Assembly: GCA_002887195.1 (NCBI GenBank)
Contig: PJAB01002006.1
Coordinates: forward strand, 1-11,015
Length of the DNA stretch: 11,015 nucleotides
Source of the DNA: Chrysochromulina parva
Taxonomy: Eukaryota; Haptophyta; Prymnesiales; Chrysochromulinaceae
Reading direction: 5' to 3'
Both the position numbers and the translations under genes were made by a program. Below, piece after piece: positions 8,301 through 11,015 of this stretch. The number at the start of each line of letters is the position of its first letter. The stretch's first letter is position 1. The notes beneath the pieces are model-generated. The model saw only the letters and a list, made by a program, of their open reading frames with translations, made no database searches and was not told the origin of the DNA.

Positions 8301-9736
8301 GTCCCTATAAGCCCATGAAGAAGGGCTCGGTCAAGAAGGAGCCCTCGCTCAAGAAGGCCGCAGGCGCCAAGAAGGCGACTGGCGGCGCGAGCGGCGCTAG
8401 CAGCAATGGCGCTGGCGAGCGCAGCGAGCGCGCCGGCGCTGGTGGCGCAGCCGGTGGCGGCAAGGCGCCGACTCGGGAGCCGACCCGGGAGGAGATTGCT
8501 TCGGAGCGCGAGGCGGCGCGAAAGGACCTGACCGAGCTGCTGCTTGCCTTCGGGCTGCCGACGTCGGATGACGATTGGGAGAGAGTACGCCAGCACGCGA
8601 CCACGGCCTCGCTCAAGAAGAGCCCAGCCGAGGCACTGCGCAAGGGCGGCGAGCGTCTGGCCAAGGAGTGGGAGCTCGATGCCAAGTCCAAGAATGAGGA
8701 GACGTCGAGAGAGGCGAAGCAGCGGCTCGCTCGCCTCGACATCGTCGCCACGCTCCGCCGCTTCATCGATCGCAACCCGCGACCCGACGTGGGCGCTCCA
8801 TCCTTGGAAAAGGAGGACCCGATGCCCGCCTGGTGGCAGCCACCTACCCACGACGCGGCTTTGGTGCACGGTGTGCTCAAGCATGGGTTCCCCAAAGGGA
8901 ACGAGGGATGGAAGGCCATCTACTCCGACCTTGAGGTCTTCGCGTCGCCCGCGGCCAAGGCGAGTCCGCCGTCCAAGATGGCCTCTCTCAAGCGGCTCAA
9001 GCGCATCCATCTGGCCATGACGCCGTCAAAGGCAGCCGCGCCCAAGACGGCGCCCAAGGCTCTCAAGCAGCCGCCCGCGTGGATGCTCGCGCCGCCCCCC
9101 GCCTCCGCAGCGGCGCAGAGAGCTGCCAAGGAAGCGGCCGCCGCCGCCGCGGCCGCGCTGGCGGCCAAGGAGGCCGCCGACGCCGGCGCGACCGGCGTGT
9201 CGGGCGGAGGAGCGGCGGCGCCTGCCGCCGCGGCGGGCGGCTCGAGCGCTGGGCCGGCGGCGGCGCCCACGACGGCGCCCAGCGGACCGGTGACCGTCGC
9301 GACTCTCTCGTCGCTCTCGAGGGTCGGAGTGCCTCTGAGCGATGCACTTGAGAGCAGCCGCTCCCATAAGCCCACACCAGAAGGTGCCAAGCCCACACCA
9401 GAAGGTGCCAAGCCCAAGAACAAGGCGGCGACGGCGGCGGCGAGCACAGCAGGGGTGGCGAGCACGCCGCCGCCCGCGCCGCCGCCCGCGCCGCCGCCCG
9501 CGCTGAAGCCCGCGCCGAAGCCGGCCGCATCCACAGCGCGACCGGCGAGCGCCTGGCAAAAGCCCGCCGAGCCCACACTGCCACCCCAGCCGTGGCAGAA
9601 GCCAGGTGCCGCGGCGGCGGTGCCCGCGGCGGCGCCCGCGGCGGCGCGCGCGGTGGCGCCCGCGGCGGCGCGCGCGGCGGCGGCGCAGGGGAGCGATGAC
9701 GACGATGACGTGCCGCTGGCCGCACGAGCGCGATGA
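2340..9736 (+). CDS. CHD1: CHD1-like ATP-dependent chromatin remodeller (11 exons)
   Basis: My exon model is 2340-2902, 3562-3598, 3693-3769, 3929-4088, 4166-4516, 4753-4916, 5078-5491, 5676-5964, 6301-6588, 6684-7115 and 7229-9736. It totals 5,283 nt and 1,760 residues, close to animal CHD1. Domains: an acidic/basic N-terminus with PPKKRR (37-42) and an Asp-rich tract (75-90); chromodomain 1 (about 150-200, degenerate); chromodomain 2 (about 240-280, [18 protein letters not shown]). The SNF2 motor follows, with DEMGLGKT (356-363), DEAH (477-480), TGTPLQN (505-511), [11 protein letters not shown] (740-750) and RCHRIGQ (770-776). A SANT-like region (about 947-995) and a SLIDE-like region (about 1138-1216, [15 protein letters not shown]) come next. 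KRKRK and an acidic tract lie at 1252-1282, and another SANT-like segment ([20 protein letters not shown]) at about 1455-1496. An Ala/Pro-rich tail ends the protein. By family it should slide or space nucleosomes in the nucleus using ATP. Splice sites are inferred from homology; intron 8 is ambiguous. True CHD1 orthology versus another CHD subfamily is not proven. Confidence 0.92.
2566..2621 (+). repeat. GAY/GAR-rich acidic tract in CHD exon 1
   Basis: A simple-sequence run of Asp and Glu codons (gat/gac/gag) encodes an almost pure acidic stretch near residues 76-94. A second such run lies at about 8239-8294 in the last exon. Acidic tracts beside basic clusters are common in nucleosome-binding proteins; these runs are also prone to length change. 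Confidence 0.8.
2903..3561 (+). repeat. CHD intron 1 (659 bp), with CTGG/CTGT repeats
   Basis: The donor is aa|gtgcgt and the acceptor is cacccag|g, phase 2. It is the longest intron in the window and splits chromodomain 1 after residue 188. Bases 3247-3420 are a degenerate array of ctggctgtg, ctgtgcagg and ctgtctg units. A 9-bp inverted repeat (tgtgatgag / ctcatcaca, loop agcg) lies at 3139-3160. I see no further exon inside: the flanking exons join directly into a chromodomain pattern. Confidence 0.75.
3599..3692 (+). repeat. CHD intron 2, gatgacgcct decamers
   Basis: 94 bp, gtgctt to gctgcag, phase 0. Bases 3605-3654 are five 10-bp units (gatgacaccg, gatgacacct, then three gatgacgcct), followed by looser gatgac copies. 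It follows the 37-nt exon 2. Confidence 0.8.
3770..3928 (+). repeat. CHD intron 3, two 33-bp repeats plus partial copies
   Basis: 159 bp, gtacgg to gcatgcag, phase 2. Two identical 33-bp units lie at 3823-3855 and 3856-3888, each containing gagtgcctctgatgacgac and catttgcatcc. A partial third unit starts at 3889. Upstream, cgtactcactcggagtgcct occurs twice (3775-3794 and 3811-3830). Confidence 0.8.
4089..4165 (+). repeat. CHD intron 4, made almost wholly of 11-bp units
   Basis: 77 bp. After the leading gtg, six 11-bp units in exact register (tgattgccatc variants) cover 4092-4157, and then accatcag closes the intron. Phase 0. The donor follows the end of chromodomain 2. Confidence 0.85.
4517..4752 (+). 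repeat. CHD intron 5, 14 decamers plus duplicated acceptor
   Basis: 236 bp, gtgtgt to cctcatcag, phase 0. Bases 4521-4660 are 14 units of exactly 10 bp (gtgacgctga and variants) in unbroken register. The 20-mer cagcgcgagctcgagagctg occurs at 4676-4695 inside the intron and again at 4750-4769 across the true acceptor and exon 6 start, 74 bases apart. Confidence 0.85.
4917..5077 (+). repeat. CHD intron 6, 13 decamers of GATGACCTCC/GATGACCGCC
   Basis: 161 bp, gtacgt to cgctcatcag, phase 2. Thirteen perfect-length 10-bp units cover 4930-5059: four gatgacctcc, eight gatgaccgcc, then one gatgacctcc. The only variation is T/G at position 8, in blocks, as expected from unequal exchange or slippage. 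On the minus strand this yields a repetitive open frame that is an artefact. Confidence 0.9.
5492..5675 (+). repeat. CHD intron 7, 12-bp and 11-bp repeat blocks
   Basis: 184 bp, gtgagc to ccctcatcag, phase 2. Three 12-bp units (gaatctcggagt, with the third diverged) lie at 5517-5552, and three 11-bp units (gaccctctgat) at 5575-5607. The motif ttaatgac near 5656-5663 is a good branch-point candidate about 15 bases before the acceptor. Confidence 0.8.
5965..6300 (+). repeat. CHD intron 8, 48-bp tandem repeat of the donor region
   Basis: 336 bp. Three 48-bp units (5965-6012, 6013-6060, 6061-6108) and a partial fourth from 6109 follow the exon end. The first begins gcgagatgg and the others gtgagatgg, so the exon-proximal donor is GC rather than GT. 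Each 48-mer holds an internal 20-bp doublet. Near the 3' end two copies of the inverted repeat ctgatga-caa-tcatcag lie at 6200-6216 and 6225-6241. The last 21 bases (6280-6300) nearly copy the end of exon 8 (5944-5964). Confidence 0.8.
6589..6683 (+). repeat. CHD intron 9, atggcccctg decamers
   Basis: 95 bp, gtgagt to ccgcccag, phase 0. From 6611 to 6679 it is seven units of 9-10 bp related to atggcccctg, including a ctaatgac that fits a branch point. Confidence 0.8.
7116..7228 (+). repeat. CHD intron 10, duplicated acceptor and exon start
   Basis: 113 bp, gtgcgc to cctcatcag, phase 0. A 30-base stretch beginning cgctgagtgcatgctgattg occurs at 7119-7148 and 7196-7225 (77 apart). Each copy is followed by a cag and then an exon-like gtggnncgcctcggg sequence. 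The true exon 11 begins after the second copy. Confidence 0.8.
9120..9736 (+). repeat. Low-complexity Ala/Pro-rich 3' end of the CHD coding region
   Basis: This stretch of exon 11 encodes poly-Ala, PPPA repeats (9466-9504) and AAAR/AAP repeats (9610-9686). Two identical 21-bp units at 9370-9390 and 9391-9411 encode KPTPEGA twice. It ends with an acidic DDDDDV patch before the TGA at 9734. No folded domain is visible. Confidence 0.75.
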
Positions 9737-10168
9737 GGGCGCGGGAGGGCCAATGACGGATGAGATCATGGACGGATGACGGTTAGATCTCGGATGACGG
9801 AAAGGCCCGAGGGGCGCTGCCCATGGGCCAGGACGACCAAAGCGTTGGGGAAGGGCCAAGGCTCAAGGGGGAGGAGATGAAAAGAACATGGAAAAGAAAG
9901 TGCTCGCGAGAGACATGCGGCGGCCCTGCCCCTGGACGTCAACGGGATCTCCTACTGTTTAATGTTCAGTGTTAGACACATGTGGTCATGCGCTCGCACG
10001 GAGCGGGAGAAAGCATACGTATGATTTTCCTGCTCACTTCGCACTTCGAATTATTGAAGTCTGCGCCTAAGGATTACACAACTAACGTTCGGCTCGGAGA
10101 ATCGGTCGCAATTTCAGTACCTCAACTCTCTCAAGCTGTCTCGCTTATGCATGCGCGCCGCCTCCTAT
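9737..10168. other. Convergent intergenic region between CHD and MORN5
   Basis: 432 bases hold the 3' ends of both genes. Bases 9753-9800 contain several atgacgg/ggatgacgg copies that resemble the intron repeat motif. A 10-bp palindrome, catacgtatg, lies at 10014-10023. I see no RNA gene, and no reading frame here looks like a protein. Confidence 0.55.
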
Positions 10169-10179
10169 TCAATAGGAGG
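10161..10179. repeat. Near-perfect palindrome across the MORN5 stop codon
   Basis: cctcctatt and aataggagg are exact reverse complements around a single central base. The minus-strand stop codon (10171-10169) lies at the centre, so the transcript could form a hairpin spanning the last codons and the start of the 3' UTR. Confidence 0.7.
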
Positions 10180-10772
10180 TCGGGTCGGGCCCTCGCCTGC
10201 ACATCTTCTTGGCCCACGCCTCCTCATCCTTCCCGCCCACGTCGCGCAGCACGGTGCTGCCGTCGTACGAGTACACCTTGCCGTCGTGGGCAAGATAGCC
10301 ATCCCCGACGTCGTAGGTGTCGAGCGGAAGGGCAGGCGGCGGATGCTGGTTGGTGAGCTGGCAGTCGCCCGATGGACGCAGGCCCTCGACGAGCTCACTG
10401 TAGAAGCGGCGGTCGCCGTCCTCACGGCAGTAGGCCCCTGCGAGACGGGAAGGAGGCGCACAACGTGAGGTGAAAGAGAGAGAGGCGGAGGCAGAGGCAG
10501 TGAGAGCCGACGAGCGCACATTGGCCATCCTTTGGTTCGGTGTATGCGAGGCCATCGGCGAAGACGTAGCGGCCCTTGACGGCCACGCCGCGCTCCCAAA
10601 CCGCATGGTACTTGCCCGCCTCTGCAAACTGCAGCGTGCCCTCGCCGTGGAACTCACCGTCGAGGAATTCGCCAGTGTAGACGGTACCCGACGGGAAGCG
10701 GTAGGTGCCGTACCCCTCCATGCGCCCATTCTTGCGCTCGCCAGTGTACACTGGCTGCTCGGACGCCGGCAT
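10169..10772 (-). CDS. MORN5: MORN repeat-containing protein 5 homologue
   Basis: Two exons on the minus strand, 10772-10520 and 10437-10169, give 173 residues (human MORN5 is about 160). The intron (gtgcgc to gtctcgcag, phase 1) restores a Trp codon at the junction. MORN units are visible at 9-24 ([16 protein letters not shown]), 32-49 ([18 protein letters not shown]) and 55-71. The rest matches the MORN5-specific layout: [10 protein letters not shown], a W-x-YC segment, [10 protein letters not shown] at about 91-100, LRPSG, QLTN and YDVGDGY. I recognise it from recalled family features, not from an alignment. In animals MORN5 is linked to cilia and sperm flagella, so a flagellar role is likely but inferred. 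The start is the ATG beginning [11 protein letters not shown]; an open frame upstream has no ATG. Confidence 0.88.
10438..10519 (-). other. MORN5 intron (82 bp)
   Basis: The intron has a gtgcgc donor, a pyrimidine-rich middle and a cccgtctcgcag acceptor. Unlike the CHD and HD introns it contains no 10-12 bp tandem array, only simple CT-rich sequence, so the repeat habit is not universal here. Confidence 0.8.
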
Positions 10773-10966
10773 TTTGAGCCCGTCGAGTAGACCGAACAAC
10801 AGAAAAGCTCGTAAACTTGGTCGCGTGTTTGACTTGAATTGCTGTTCATCAGAGCTACACAAGCAGCCTGGTGAGCGCGACAACCCGGTCCCTGCAAAGC
10901 TAGACCAGGCTTACATCGCGGTGGGTGGGCGGGACCACTCCGCTCTCATCAGAGAGCCAGACGAGA
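10773..10966. other. Upstream region of MORN5, possibly a shared promoter
   Basis: 194 bases lie upstream of the MORN5 start. Bases 10795-10855 are AT-richer than the surroundings. A ctctcatcag at 10943-10952 looks like the acceptors of the CHD introns, so an exon of a rightward gene could begin there. I see no other element. Confidence 0.4.
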
Positions 10967-11015
10967 ATGCGACCATCGTTCGAGGATCTCCCCAACGAGG
11001 TGTATGCACCCAGTC
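10967..11015 (+). CDS. Possible start of an unknown gene (partial)
   Basis: An ATG at 10967 opens a frame reading MRPSFEDLPNEVYAPS to the window edge (16 codons). The FEDLPNEV stretch resembles the start of an F-box, but this is far too short to call. A gag|gtgtat inside it could also be a splice donor, in which case only about 11 codons are coding. Confidence 0.2.
   Translation, partial: MRPSFEDLPNEVYAPS

Noticed and set aside
7835..9859. Long minus-strand open frames opposite CHD exon 11
   Set aside because: They are shadows caused by high GC content and low-complexity codons. Only the plus strand shows SANT/SLIDE-like motifs.
1..11015. Bacterial operon, phage or mobile-element content
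   Set aside because: No transposase, integrase or reverse transcriptase motifs, no terminal repeats and no prokaryotic gene arrangement were seen. Genes are spliced and eukaryotic. No tRNA or rRNA was recognised.

Overview
This is nuclear DNA from a GC-rich single-celled eukaryote. The genes are split by GT-AG introns, protein-coding regions are rich in Ala, Gly, Pro and Asp/Glu tracts, and the products are eukaryotic types: a CHD chromatin remodeller, a MORN5-like ciliary protein, and a secreted C-type lectin with Ser-Pro-rich linkers. A flagellated alga fits this mix, and a haptophyte or similar lineage would suit the GC content and the repeat-built introns. The lineage is inference, because no marker gene is present.

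Layout. (1) Bases 1-639, minus strand: N-terminal part of a secreted C-type lectin, running off the left edge. (2) Bases 1042-2155, plus strand: a two-exon membrane-anchored HD-domain protein, divergent from the lectin. (3) Bases 2340-9736, plus strand: an 11-exon gene for a 1,760-residue CHD1-like remodeller with two chromodomains, an SNF2 motor, SANT/SLIDE-like DNA-binding modules and an acidic, Ala/Pro-rich tail. The reconstructed exons join in frame with no internal stop. (4) Bases 10169-10772, minus strand: a two-exon MORN5 homologue, convergent with the CHD gene. (5) From about 10967, plus strand: possibly the first codons of another gene cut by the right edge.

The most striking feature is the introns. 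Nearly every intron in the HD and CHD genes is a short-period tandem array (10, 11, 12, 33 or 48 bp units), mostly variants of GATGRCC or GTGACGCTGA, and many end in CTCATCAG. Each intron carries its own homogeneous version. In three CHD introns a splice-junction segment is itself duplicated inside the intron. This creates decoy acceptors that lead to early stops (introns 5 and 10), or a ladder of donors spaced 48 bp apart that would insert 16-residue blocks in frame into the helicase core (intron 8).

The genes do not form one pathway. They look like ordinary neighbours in a compact genome: two divergent pairs and one convergent pair, with intergenic gaps of about 180-430 bp.
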